Assembly (NCBI GenBank): GCA_947095535.1
Contig: OX352774.1
Coordinates: forward strand, 29,404,496-29,468,495
DNA: 64,000 nt
Direction: 5' to 3'
From: Poecilobothrus nobilitatus
Taxonomy: Eukaryota; Arthropoda; Insecta; Diptera; Dolichopodidae
Shown: piece after piece, positions 1-12,700 of the stretch
How positions within the stretch are numbered: position 1 is the stretch's first letter
How the letters are laid out: the number at the start of each line of letters is the position of its first letter
Notes under the pieces: model-generated
Told to the model about the DNA's origin: nothing
Seen by the model: only the letters and a program-made list of their open reading frames with translations
Database searches by the model: none
Position numbers and translations under genes: made by a program

Positions 1-1148
1 ACTTTTTATAAATGGACGCAAACCTCGATGTGCGTTGTTTTTAGACTAGGATAGGTTCAGGATTTGTACAGTCTCAGATCAGTCTCAGATTTGTACAGAT
101 TGCGATCTTTTAGATCAGATCAAATCTTTTACAACAAATCAATAACTTTTTAAAAGTAACTGAAACTAACCCTACGTTTTATTTATCATATTAAATGCTT
201 ATTCATGCTACTGCATAATATTAAAAATTCGATGGCATTTCTTTTTTCTAAATAATGTTTTTGCTTTAATATTTTTTCATTGCAACTCTTAGTACTACTT
301 TTCTTTATTAGTAAGTTTTTTTTTTTTTTTTAGTTTAATTCTTTTTTCTTTATATTTGATTTTTTTTTCATTTTATTATTTTTCTTTTTTTGAAATGTTA
401 AAATTATTCATTGTACAAGGTGCAAGGGCATTAATACTTCCTTAGTTATAACATGGTTACAACAGAAGCAACAAGAACAACAATAAAAAAAAGCATAAGC
501 ATAAACGGGGAAAAAATGACTTTGCATTACAACATCTTATATGATATTAACGCAACAATAATAACAGTAACACAACAAATGTTACTTTTCAAAAAAAAAA
601 AATAAAATAAAAAAAAAAAATTGTTATATAAAGTTAAACCAAGAGTCATCGAGCTATACTTCAAAAGAAAAGTGACGAAATGAATGGTACAATTGTTAGT
701 TATTATTAAAAGGGGTGCATTCAAGTAAAGTCAAATCTCATGCAATTTTTTTTTTTTGTTTTATGTTTTTTTTTATAGTTTGCAATTTTTTTAATAGACA
801 TATTTCATGCAATAAATAAAAATAATAAACCTCAAAAATTTTAATGCTGCAAAAAAAAGAAAAAGTAGTAGAAAAATGAACAGAATATTTTAAAAGTTAA
901 CATTTGTATGCTATGCAGACAAGTGTAAAATAATAGGATATTGTTAACAAAATATCAATTAGAGAATTTAACTAAATATTTAATTTATAATCATTTTCAT
1001 TAAGTTTTAACGAAAAACTATTTCCACGTTAGGTGAGAAACATTTTTAATCTGACATTTGTTTGAAAATTTTGTTACCAAAGATTCTGAGGTCTTCGGCA
1101 ATCTACACATATACTAGCATTGAATATATGGATTTTACATCGATCATT
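1..1148. other. AT-rich sequence, no gene seen
   Basis: The first 140 bp are less AT-biased and contain local direct repeats of GATTTGTACAG and TCTCAGAT (about 60-100). The remainder is T- and A-rich with long homopolymers and no credible exon. Confidence 0.6.
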
Positions 1149-1635
1149 TAGATTAGATTAGATTATCATTAAAAGGGTATCGTATAAGTAACACCACGGT
1201 CGTTTAATGTATAGATCTATTGTACTCGTCTTATTACTGCGTGTTATGGATTTTACCTCCACTTATTATACTTCTGTCAGGCAGTAGTTATATCTCTAAA
1301 AAGGTAAAGATTTGTAGAGGGTTTATTACTAGCAATTCAACTCCGACAGAACAATATGCTCCTATAGCTGCATATATCTTGCTCACAGTAAAGCAAGATA
1401 TTAAATTTTTAGTATGGGTCATGAAGACTTTTTTTCTTTTGGACAGAATGTGTATATGTACCGTCATTCTCTACTCCAATTTACTTTTTGCGTCCATTTA
1501 TGTACCCTTTACTTTCAGGGTTTTTGACAAGAATACTGTTAGAATACTCAGTTTATTTTTACTGGATCCATTAATTTTTCATACCTTTTTCGGGTAAAGT
1601 TTCCCAGAATCTAGGAACAAATTAAGACAAACTTA
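1149..1635 (-). mobile_element. Decayed non-LTR retrotransposon 3' end, copy 1
   Basis: Shares a long stretch with 14022-14375 in the same orientation: matches around ACAGAATNTGNATNTACCGTCATTCTCTA, TGCTNCTATAGNTGCA and TTTTGNCTCC-type blocks. On the minus strand it ends in a tail of AATCTAATCTAA units (plus strand TAGATTAGATTAGATTAT, 1149-1166). This is typical of LINE 3' ends. The minus-strand peptide VENDG is preserved, but the cysteine motif seen in copy 2 is broken by frameshifts. The 125-codon plus-strand frame at 1220-1597 lies inside this repeat and is not a gene. Confidence 0.6.
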
Positions 1636-2432
1636 ACTAGAATTAATTTCTGTCTTTTTATACTCTTTATACTAAGGTACATAATAAACGAATTACAAAA
1701 AATTAAACATCAGATAGTAATTTGAAAAGAAAAAACGGAAATAAAATAAAAACTAAATCAAAATATAAAAAAATCGCATGCGAATATTAAGAACCGAAAC
1801 CAAAGAATAAAACTAATAAAAAATGTAAATTTCAATTAATTCAACAAGAAAAAAAAAAAAGAATTGAAAAATACAAAAATATAAAAAAAAATTCTATAAA
1901 AAAAAACAAATTAAAGTAAAAAACACTTGCAATATAACTACTGAACAAATTTAAAATCAAATAAAGCAAAAAAAAAGGGTGTTTTAAAAAATCCATTCAT
2001 AAACTGAACTAAAATTTTTTTGTTTTTTTTTTTGGTGGGAGAAGAAAGTTTTAATTTTAATTCTTAAAAAAAATTGATAAAATGAATTTACAAAACAAAA
2101 AAAAAAAAAAACAGAATGAAATGAAAAAGAAATAAAAAATGTAGATATAAATAATTAGTTTATTACTGGAATTGTTAAAGTGGAAAAATTAGCGAAAAAA
2201 AAAAAGGAAGACTACATACAAAAAAAAAAAAAATAACATTTAAATGAACTGCAAAACTTTTAAATAATTTAACAAATTTACCTATTGTCTTTCTTTAGAG
2301 AATTTTTAATTATTTTTTTGATTATATCTTAGTTTTCTTTTTTATTTTTCGCTTTTTTTTTCCTGTTCTATTCATTTCCCATTTTTATTTTTATTTTTAC
2401 TTTATTGCACTTATTTTGATCCTCCACATATG

Positions 2433-2438
<6 letters not shown>

Positions 2439-2464
<26 letters not shown>
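2439..2464. repeat. (TA)n microsatellite
   Basis: About 13 uninterrupted TA units followed by an ACATATA variant. Confidence 0.9.
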
Positions 2465-2470
<6 letters not shown>

Positions 2471-4927
2471 TTAATAATATTAATGGATTTTTTTTTGTTT
2501 TCTCTTGAGCTTAATTAAAAATTAATTTGCATTTATTTTAATTTTTTTTTTTTTGTTTTGTTTTTTTGGTCTGTTTTATTTTTATGTCATTAGAGAGATC
2601 GCATAAAGTTTGTGTTAAGTAAACATAAAAATTTTTATTTGTTCTGTACAATAAAAAGTTGTAATTAATTTGAAAACATAATAGATATCTACTTAGAGAA
2701 TCTGTAAAAAATCTGTAAAGAATTATTCATTTTATATGCAATTGCATTGCCAAAATAATAATGAGTCTGATCTAACATTACTCGTCCCGAATTCTAAATA
2801 TAGAATTACTAATGAAAATAGGAAAGTGTAATTCTCTGCTAGTGTCACCTTAGTTTGTTTATATATCTTATCTTACATTGTCTATATCACAAAATATCTA
2901 ATCTAATCAGTAACATTAAATACTTAGAGCTGAACTCTATATTCTACTTTATATCTATTAATAATTGTACGAAAGAACTTTTTATGAGATGGAGTGAATT
3001 GACTCGATAGCGACCGCTTCAAATAGCATTTGTTGAAATGCTACAATTTTTTATTATAAAAAATACTTTTATCAATTTAATCTTCTTCAGAATATTAATC
3101 TGTAACCATCCTTCTTCCTTTTAAGAATACCTATAACTAAAGTTACATTACAAATGATTTATATTTATGAGATCAGAGGTATTGATACTATTTTCAGAGT
3201 TTAGGGAACTTAGAGTATATTCTTATACTTAATCCTTAGATTTTACTATTAATGATGGACTATAAATACAATGAATATACCCTTGAAACTATATATGTAT
3301 ATTATTTAATAAATGTAAATGTGAATAAAAATAACAATAAAAATTAAAAAAAATAAAAAAATAAAAAATGAAAAAATCAACATATAATATGTATGACGTA
3401 CATACATACATATATATATATATACTATGGGAGATTTTTTCCATATTTTTTTGACGAATTAGTTTTTCGTTTTATTAATAAAAGCATTAAAAGAAACTCA
3501 AAACAAAAAAAAAAAATAAAAATAAATATAAAATAAAAAAAAAAAATTATATAAAACATGAATTCATTTAATGTCCAGGGGCGATAAATAAGAAAAATGA
3601 CATAAGATTTATCTATTAAATCTATGGATATGATGGAAAATATTTTGCAAAAATAAAAGAAGCAAAAAATAAAAAAAATTATTATTGTTTTAATATTTCA
3701 TTAATTTTTCTTTTTTTTTTTTTTTTTAAATAAGAAAACAAAAACCTTTTAACCTTCCCATAATTTTAATTGTAAATTGTTTTCATTAATGGAGTTTTTA
3801 TGATTTTTTTATCTTTTATTTTTATAATACATTTTTTTTTTTTTTTTTTGTATTACATATTTTCTTTTTTTAATATTACAAATAATTTTAATAAATTTTA
3901 ATAATTTATGCTGTCAAAATTAATTAAAGAAATTAAATATGTAATAAGAAAAAAAAAAAAACGAGTATTATATTTGAGAAAATTTTATATAAAAATAAAA
4001 AAAAAAATGCTTTTAATTTGCAATAGTAACAGAAAGTTTACATATAAGAGGTGTTATAATGTATAGTGAAAATTTTTAATAAATAAATTAAAAACTTAAT
4101 GTAATTTAACTGCTAATATATGCCAAACAAAATACGATGTTCAAGAAAATCAATACATGGTGACATATTTGGAAGGATCAAGAATCAAGATTAATAATTA
4201 AGAATATCTGCTTTATATACAACTTCGGCAAAGCAATTTTAAATCAAACTATAAATGTTAAACAAATTTAAAACTAGCATAAATTAAAATATAGGTATAT
4301 GTACAAATATTATAACAGCTTCTTCTTAAGGGAAATGGTAATATTTTTAAAATACCAAAAAACATACATCAAAAAATCTTTGACATCCCCCTAGGATGAA
4401 TGAAATTTTTTTTTTTTTTTGTTATTTTACGCAATTTCTTTGTAGTGAAAACGTTAATGTGATAGCGAACTTAAATACTAATATAGTGTAATGAGTAAAA
4501 AGCTAAGAATAGAAAGTTTCAATTAATAGAATAATTTTTAAAAACCTATTATAAATATTATAATAAATTTTTCTTATATGAATTATTTTTAGTTTTTCTT
4601 TTTTTTGGCTAATAACAATGAATGAAAAAAAAAGTAATAAACAGACATCAAATTTAAAAAAACGTAAAATATTGATCCATTAATTTATTAAAAAGAAGCC
4701 AATAGATGTCATTGCCTTTTATACATAAAACAAAATACTAATTCCATATTCCATATTCCTAAAACGAACTAAAAAAAAAAAAAAAAACAAAACACCAATA
4801 TATGTTGATGTCGTTATGGTCAAAAACGTTTATAATTATTATAAGATTTTATTGAACTTTTTTTATTTTCTACACGTCAATTTTAAGAAAAAAAACTATT
4901 CAATATCGATCGTATTCATTATTTTGC

Positions 4928-4949
4928 CAACAACAACAACAACAACAAC
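4928..4949. repeat. (CAA)n microsatellite
   Basis: Seven perfect CAA units, followed by imperfect CCACAAC. Confidence 0.9.
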
Positions 4950-5758
4950 CACAACAAAAATAATTATACGTTAAAGATAGGTGGTGTCAAATGATGATCA
5001 ACTACTAGAAATCAAACGATTATTTATTTTTTACGGATGAAAAATTTGGAAAATTCCCAAAATCAAAATACACAACAAAAAAATACAAAAAAAAAAAAAA
5101 CTAAGAGTAGGAATATATAAAAATAAAACAGAAAAAAAAAAAAAATTTTTTTTTTAAAGATAGGTAAAAGACATTGAAATTGACATGAAAATGAACGTAT
5201 ATACATTATTACATTTTAAGTACAATATAATCAGAACAAATTAAATAAAACAAATCAGAAACGACAAAAAAAAAAATTTTGTCAAAAACCTAAAGAAAAA
5301 TCATTTTCTCGTATTTCAAACACACCAATTATTGAATATGTTTTCCAATGAATTTTTGAGCATAAATTGATACCGAAAAAAAATAAAAAACAAAATTTTA
5401 AAATAATTTTCGGGACAACCAACTAAAAAAAAATTTTTTTTTTTTTGATTTAAATTTTCTTGACCGTAAAGAAACTGATGATCCTTAACTCTTAATTAAA
5501 AATGATTCTAAATATTTAATTTTAATTTTTATCTTTTATAATAGAAATATATCTATATAATCGAATTAATTTATTATTTGTTTCTTTCAAGGTTTATAGG
5601 GGCAAATATTATGACGTTTAGATTTTTCCAGATAATTATGACATGTGTATATAAGAAATTTAAAGAAATAACTTTTAAATACGTTAAAGAAAGAAAAAAT
5701 TTTAGCAAAACATAATCTTCTGAATAATATACTATAATTATGTTTTATTTAAAATATA

Positions 5759-6078
5759 CAGGATGTCTGATTTCTGATGGTCAATATTGAAATAGTTGAT
5801 CAGGGATGTTGAGACAAAAATTTGACTTTTAAGTCTTTATAACTCTGAACTAAAAAACTGTACATTGAGAAGCTGAGTTTGCGAATTATGTAACTAAAAT
5901 TACAATTCAAAAATCAATTCCATAAACAAAAAAAAACTAAAATATTTTTATAAAAATAGTTAAAGTTTATAACTTCTAAAGGAAATAAAAATAGAAATCT
6001 AACCCATACAACTTTTATTTATTTTGACATCCTCGATTATTTATTTCAATATTGAATGTCGAGAGTTGGGACACTCTG
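5759..6078. mobile_element. Mariner/Tc1-like MITE with long imperfect TIRs and TA target site
   Basis: The left end CAGGATGTCTGATTTCTGAT and the reverse complement of the right end CAGAGTGTCCCAACTCTCGA align for about 60 bp, sharing TCAATATTGAAATA and GGATGT blocks. Both ends are flanked by TA (5757-5758 and 6079-6080), the target duplication of the Tc1/mariner superfamily. The 320-bp interior has no transposase frame, so it would move only with help from another element. The CAGRGTGTCC terminus is common among insect mariner-type MITEs, from memory. Confidence 0.65.
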
Positions 6079-6406
6079 TATAGTTCATTAATTTTTAATA
6101 TTATTTAAACTTTTTAGTTGCCAACTCTTTTGTTTTTGTTTTTTTTTTTTGTTTTTGGAGGGTAGATGTGAATCATAGAAATATATCATGGGATAAGAAA
6201 GAAGAGACAAGTAGTTGTGTCCTCTGCAAGATTTTTTTTTATCAATTTATGAAGAAAATTTTTTTTTTTTTTTTTGAATATAAACTGTAAAGGTTAAGGA
6301 AAAAAAATGGGGATGACATTAATCTTAATACAAAAAAAAAACAATTCAAAAAATTTTTTGAAGCTAAAAAAGTTTGTGAGCTAAAAATTTATAAATTAAT
6401 TATACC

Positions 6407-6483
6407 TGGGGCCTTGGTGGCTTAGTGGGTAAGAGTGTATAAAATACGCTGTAAACACCGAGGGAGTGTGGGATCCAATTTTG
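6407..6483 (+). mobile_element. tRNA-derived SINE, copy A (head only)
   Basis: Contains the tRNA-like head: GGGGCCTTGGTGGCTTAGTG with box A TGGCTTAGTGGG, an anticodon-like hairpin GTGTAT/ATACGC, the CACCGAGG block, and then GTGTGGGATCC, a decayed box B. The body and tail are missing, so this is a truncated copy. Confidence 0.7.
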
Positions 6484-8095
6484 ACTGACTGAAAATGATT
6501 GTCAAAATTGTCAAAAATGCAATAAAAATTCAATTATTAAGGCACAATGGACAATATCAATATGACAGAATAAAATTGTGCGTAAAAAGAAATCGTAAAA
6601 AATCAATATGTAACTTAAAAAATTAACCGATTTTAAATTATAAAATTTATTTATCGGCTTAATCCCAATAATGTTTTTGTAAATAAAAATTACTTTTTCA
6701 GTAATTTTTCTATCAATCAAAAATGTATTAAATAAACCAATTAAAAATATATTAATATTACAAAACACATAGAATAAAGTAATATTTGTAAAACCATCGG
6801 CTATTGTATAGATTATAGATTATTTTTACATACTTTTAGGAGTAAAATGTTATTGTATATTAACAAGAATAAAATACTTCGAAAACTATAGAATAGGATA
6901 GAAATTCTATTTAAAATATATCTTAGTAAAATTTTGATTTTCGAAGTAATACATTATCTAGATTTTCTATTAATTTTTGATTTTAATTATTTCTTAAAAC
7001 TTTTCTTTTCTACCGAAAAAATTAACAAGTTTTTTTTTTTCGAGTAAAAAGTGTTTGTTCTAATTTAGTCCAACCTAAATTAAAAAAAAAAAAACAAAAA
7101 AAAATATTCGCAAAATGGTACATTTAACACTTTTTTCTCCACAAAAAAATATGAAAAAAAAAAAAAATCGAAAAAACAAAACATTAAAGAGACAGAGTTT
7201 TTTTTTTTTTTTTATTATTTAATTCGATTTGTTTTTTATAACATAAAAAAACATGTGCGACAAATTGTCTGCAAACTTATTACGTGTAAGATTGTATATG
7301 TGCCTTTCTTTTAAAAAGAAAATTTTACTGTCCAAATGTTCAAAAAAAATAAAATATTTAATTTATTTTCTTGTTTAAAAATATTTTTATTTTATTTTTT
7401 TTTATTTAATTTAAAAAAAAAATATCACGTTTTTATGAGTCAACTGCCTGCATTAGTAATACATGGTAACACATTAGAAAATTTACGTAAATTTGGCTAG
7501 ACGAAAATAGCATTTATGAAGGATTTCTTATTTTAGCAAAATTTTATTTTATTTTATTTAAAATTTTATTTTGTCTTTATTTTTTTTTTGTTTTATTATA
7601 TTTATATTATCTATAGATAAATTGTGTAGATATATATATATATATATATATTTTTTTCAAATTTATATAAAATTTTAATGTGGAAAATTATTTAAAAAAA
7701 AAAATAAAAATTTTTTTCTTTTAATCTTAAATAAAAGAAAATTTCAATCTTTTAATACAAAATAATCGTAAAAAAAATAATTTAAAAAATTTCTTTTTTT
7801 TTGTTTTGTTAATATTTATTATAAAATTGTAACAGATTTATTTTCTAATTTATTATTGTTTATATTAAAATAAAGTATCTTTTTGATACGAACATATTTT
7901 TTGTTTTTTTTTTTTTGACTTTATATAAACCTATATTTTGTTAAACTTAATCCAGTAAACTTAACCCAATTTTTAAAATTTGATTTTTTGTATTTGTTTA
8001 TAAGTAATATTATATAATATTTTATTTATTGAAAAAAAAAATAAAAATAAATTCTTACAATAAAAACAAAAAGGAAATTATTAAAAAGAAACATA
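6484..8095. other. AT-rich spacer, no gene seen
   Basis: Contains poly-A/T runs and a (TA)n tract at about 7631-7651. The 85-codon minus-strand frame at 6511-6768 is compositionally unremarkable AT-rich sequence. Confidence 0.55.
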
Positions 8096-8096
8096 G

Positions 8097-8275
8097 AAAG
8101 GTGGCCGGTGTTTTAGGCGAGAGGTTAACGGTTCAAACTCCTGCAAGGTATAAAATAAATAGTACAATATTGTAATTTAATTCTTGTATCGCAACTATAT
8201 CTGAAAAGAAAAGAATAATTTATTTCCTCACGACATTTTCCATGTGGTTGGAGACCCAAAATAAATAAATAACAA
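8097..8275 (+). mobile_element. Possible second tRNA-derived SINE, diverged
   Basis: GGTTAACGGTTCAAACTCCT has a good box B (GGTTCAAACTCC). Upstream GTGTTTTAGGCGAGAGG could be a degraded box A. The downstream 110 bp (CTGAAAAGAAAAG, CATTTTCCATGTGGTTGGAG) and the AAATAAATAAATAAC end resemble a SINE body and tail. It is clearly different from the main SINE family. No target duplication found. Confidence 0.4.
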
Positions 8276-8299
8276 GTAAATGTAACAGTAAGTCGATGC

Positions 8300-8965
8300 A
8301 ACCGATTTATTAATAGCCTACACCTGAAAAATTCTATTTCTATTAGTTTCGGAGATATGTTTGTTAAGCTTTGGGAGGCATGTGGCAGTTGCTTGAATCG
8401 CCTCCCTTTCTTTCCTTATTGGTGTTAACCCTTGTACAAAATTTCAAGTTTCTATATTTATTAATTTCGAAGATATACTTGTTAGACCTTGCAAGGAGTG
8501 CGTCGCTACCCGAACCGCCACTTCAATTCATCTCAAATTTCGGGAGCATAGAGTAAACATTACAGAACACCCTTGTACCTATCCTGATTGGTCCTATATT
8601 GATTGGTTTTAGAGCTTTGCTCGTTTACTCTTTGGCTAGTTCTGAGGTTTCAAAAATCCGAACCTATGGACCGATTTTTGTCAGTTACAATTCCCGTCTT
8701 TCTTTCGTAATTAGTAACCTACTTTATAAATTTCATCAAAATTGCTTTATTAGTTTTTGAGTTATCGTGCGAACGCACGGACAAATAGATGGACGGACGG
8801 ACATACGGACATCGTTAAATCAACTCAGAAGGTGACACTGGTTAAGAATATAATATATACATGTCTATATCTAACTTGCTTCCTTTTGGTGGTTACAAAC
8901 ACCATACTAAAGTTAATATACTCTATACTTTAGGTGTATAAGGGGTGTATTTACGGGTATAAAAC
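8300..8965 (+). mobile_element. Dispersed-repeat module with (GGAC)n and TATAAGGGGTGTA end
   Basis: About 660 bp, distinctly richer in GC than its surroundings. It contains two diverged tandem units about 105 bp apart (TATTAGTTTCGGAGATATGT and TATTAATTTCGAAGATATAC, each followed by a GTTAG/GTTAAGC and CGCC block). Next come GAGTTATCGTGCGAACGCAC, GGACGGACGGAC, TTAAGAATATAATATATAC, GCTTCCTTTTGGTGGTTACA and an end in GTGTATAAGGGGTGTA. The order of these blocks matches a common noncoding repeat I recall from fly genomes; the element type is not established. Confidence 0.55.
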
Positions 8966-9002
8966 GACGTAAAATTTTTAATTGAAATGCAAAACCAAAC
9001 AA

Positions 9003-9057
9003 AAATAAATAACTGTCCGCTGGATAAAAGAATTATCCAGCCGACAGTTATTTATTT
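9003..9057. repeat. Near-perfect 25-bp inverted repeat (hairpin)
   Basis: Arms 9003-9027 and 9033-9057 are complementary at 24 of 25 positions, around the 5-nt loop AAGAA. The single mismatch is a C/C opposition in the middle (GTCCGC against GCCGAC). It lies just beyond the end of the GGAC repeat module. Confidence 0.85.
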
Positions 9058-9582
9058 AAAGTTACTACTATATAAATTACGTTCCACGTCATTCGATGAC
9101 TGATATATACCGAAAGAGGAACCAAAAAAAATGTACTAATTTTAAAACCCCTAATAATTAAACTATAATACTCTGTTTGAAAACCTTACGTAATGGGAAT
9201 TTAATATTTCAAATTCTCAATTTCTGATAATACCAATATATGTCCAAAAAAAAGTACCCAATCTATATTATGTATATTAATAATGTGATTAACAATTTTG
9301 TTAGCGTCAATTTGTCAAAGAATGAAAACAAATACATATATACAAAAAATATATAACCTAAAAATATATATATTCTTAACAGATCTTGTCACTTTGACAT
9401 TACTTAAAAATTAATTTCATATTTTATTACATCATTTTCCTGTCATAATTAAGATAACAAATCTTTCTATATATATGTATACATATATATATATATATTT
9501 TTTTTTTGTTTTTGAAGTTTTGTAATATTTAACATTCATAATAATTTCTTTTTTTTTTGTTTTTCTTTAATTTATTTTATAG
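9058..9582 (+). other. Upstream intron sequence before the first recognised vein-like exon
   Basis: AT-rich, with (TA)n variants near 9470-9500. It ends in a T-rich polypyrimidine tract and the AG acceptor at 9581-9582. No further coding exon seen. Confidence 0.5.
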
Positions 9583-9775
9583 AACAGCACATCTCAATAA
9601 GAAATTTAACTGCAACTGCTAATGGTTTAAAATTAGAAGGCGATAGACGAGTTAAAGATGGCGAAGAACTTCGTATAATATGCCGTGTTAGTGGACAACC
9701 TCCACCAAAAGTGACATGGTTTAAAAATAACAAATCAATAAAAAAACGAAAATTATATCAATTTGTTCATTTAAA
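9583..9775 (+). CDS. vn: vein-like exon: first half of Ig C2 domain
   Basis: Only one frame is open. The acceptor is the AG at 9581-9582 after a long T-rich tract, and the donor GTAAG starts at 9776. The exon encodes 63 full codons, with two bases of a split codon at each end. It carries the Ig B-strand cysteine (IICRVSG) and the C-strand tryptophan (KVTWFKNN), followed by a very basic stretch (SIKKRK). The 280-nt intron that follows separates it from the second Ig half. Confidence 0.85.
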
Positions 9776-12700
9776 GTAAGTAACACATAATTTTTGTTTT
9801 TCTTTTACATTTTTAAATTAATTGTATGGAAAAGTAATAAAAATAGATAATTAGATAAATCGGTTTTAAGAACAGAAGAAATTTTATTTATAATTGTATT
9901 TATTCCTTCTTCATTCCATCACAAAGAATTCTGTTTTTAATTAAATTTTAAAATTGCGCCAAAATTACATTTTTTTGTAAAACGAAAAAAATAAAAATAT
10001 GCGTATCTATTTTAATTTTATTTAATGTATTTTTTTTTTTTTTTATTAATTACAGAAAACGATCAGAACTTATTATTAAATCATTTAATAGTTCAGACGC
10101 TGGAGTATACGAATGTCGAGCAAAAAATAAAAAGGGTCAAAAACCAGAAAAAAAAGATATTAAAATTAATGCTTTTAGTAAGTATAACACTATTATAGTA
10201 TAAATTATTTTTTATATTTAAATTAATTAATAAATTTAATTAAAAACTATGTATATTAACATATTTTAAAACAACATTTCTATTATATCCATCGATCATT
10301 TTAGGATCAGATTCCGAAACAATCGCACAAAGACCAGGAGAAGACTGCGCATCTGATATGAAACATTATTGTTTGCATGGTGGAACTTGCAAATATTTTA
10401 AAGATATTTATTTGTTTTATTGCGAGTAAGTATATGAGTAAAAAAAAAATTTCTTTCTTATATATTTTATAAATCTATAAAAAAATTTAAATTAAAACAA
10501 TTTTATTTTTAAATTCTCATAAAACTTCATTTATTACAAACTCCATTTAAACATTTCTTTAATTAAATTATTAAAAAATATTAAAGATTATTAAGAGTGT
10601 ATGAGTCTACACCGAAATGTTATTTTTCAAAAATTTTAATAAATCAAATCACATATATACACATGCATACATACATACATATATGTATATATATATATAC
10701 ATAAAAAATTCTGGAAAATCGTATTATACTTTGATTTTATAATCAACTAAAAAAATCCTTTTTAATTATTATTATACAAAACATATTTCAACAACAAAAC
10801 ATTTAAAATAGTGAAGTGGGCCGCCATTGAAACTCAAATTTCGCCAAAATTGACAAATTATTAAAACTCTAATTTTGTAAAGGACTATAAAATCCTTCCT
10901 AATTATTTTTTTTCATTCACAATGTAACATTTAAATGCATATTAAAATTGGAGGCAATGTTAACTCAATCTAAGATTTCAATCCTGTATAAGATTTTGAA
11001 TTAATAAATAATTAGATATTGAAAAAATAAATGATTGAATTAATAGAATTTTAACGGGACCACGGTTGCCCAGCGGGCAAGAAATGTATAAAAAACGCTG
11101 TAAACATCGAAAGAGTATGGGTTTAAATCCCAGACACCTCGTAAGAATAATTCTCCTTTACATTTACAGCTACACCTGGAAAGAAAATTTCCTTGTCACA
11201 TTTATGTGACAGTGGAACAAACTAAAAAAAAAAATTCTAACAAATAAAATAAAAAAAAAATAGAATTTTGATGCATGATCACCCTATTATTAAATGTTAT
11301 ATTTAAAATTATTTATTCAACATATTTGCAGAAAATATATTAAAATTACACAGTCACTATACACTACATTTTTATCATCATTTCTAATCTTAGATTTTAA
11401 AAATTTATCTTTTAAATCGACAAAATTACTTCAATTTTTACTTCATCGTCCTACGATTAAAATTTTTCTATCATATGAAATCAATTATGTATTTAAATTA
11501 ATTTTTACTTCAATTTTAAATAAATAAGAAATTTATAACAAATTTGGGCGGGATAATTTCATTTAATAAATTATCTTAAAATTAATTTTTCCACAAATTA
11601 GTTATTTTATATTATATGGTACTTGTATAAATGAATACGTATACATACATACATACATATATTTTAGAGAAATTTTAAACCACTTGAATAAATTCTGTTC
11701 AAAAAAAAAAAAAACAAAAGAAGAGCTCATTAAAAGGGACCAACTAAAGGCTAATTAAATTGTGTGAAAAAAAAATTTTTTTTTTTTTCCAAAATAATGT
11801 TTATCTTTGAAAAAAAAAAAAAACAAAAAAATGTTTAAGAAAGAACAATCCCGTGTTTCGTCGTCGAAAAAAATAAAACGAAAATCAAATTGATTTGATG
11901 CTTATATTGTCGCCAGTAATTATTTTAAATGAGTTTATATGTCATTTTGTTTGTTATCACACTAGAATTTTTTTTTTTTTGATTTTGTTTTTACTTTCCT
12001 CTTTTTTTTTTCTTTCTTTTTTTCTTATTTTATATAATACTTATATAATCACTTAAAGATCCCACACAACAAATATGTAGTAGATACATATTATAGTTAT
12101 ATGAAATAGATTCTATGAAAAAATGATCATTAAATTGAAAAATCATTAAAACAAATATATATACATATATACATATTTATATATATGTATATTTTACTTA
12201 TTTTAAAATAATTTTTTATTACATACACATGTGTGATTTATATATTATATATATACAATGTATTTAAAAAGAAATTGGACCGGGATCAATTCAAACTGAT
12301 AAGTGATAACTAACTAAATCTAAAAGAAAATAAAAGTGAAACAAACATTTTTCTTTTCAAGAGAACCTTATTGAATTTCATTTTTTTTTCTTTTTTTTTT
12401 TTTTTTTTTTGTTAAATACAGAACTTAGCTTTTATTTAGAACAGTTAAAAATTACTTTTATAATCTTATCTGATATGTGAAAAAAAAAAAATTAGTTCAT
12501 AAAATTTTGGTTTATAATCTTAAATTTAACCAAATGAGACTCATATCAAAATGCATTCAAATATAATAAACAAGGTAGAATGTAAACCAACGGTTTTTAA
12601 AAGCGCACATTTCCAAAACTCAAATTTACAAAGATAAAAGAAATATCTATCGAATGACGTTTTCAGATTGAAAAAATCTTAAGCAGAACATAAGATATAT

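Larger units (their letters stand above)
1636..5758. other. AT-rich spacer with simple repeats, no gene seen
   Basis: Long A and T runs, a (TA)n tract at about 2439-2464 and a (CAA)n tract at about 4928-4949. No open frame with protein-like composition and no tRNA-like or TIR structure that I can defend. Confidence 0.6.

Noticed and set aside
1220..1597. A 125-codon plus-strand frame with hydrophobic segments
   Set aside because: It lies wholly inside a repeat shared with 14022-14375, antisense to the likely LINE coding direction, and the second copy does not keep the frame.
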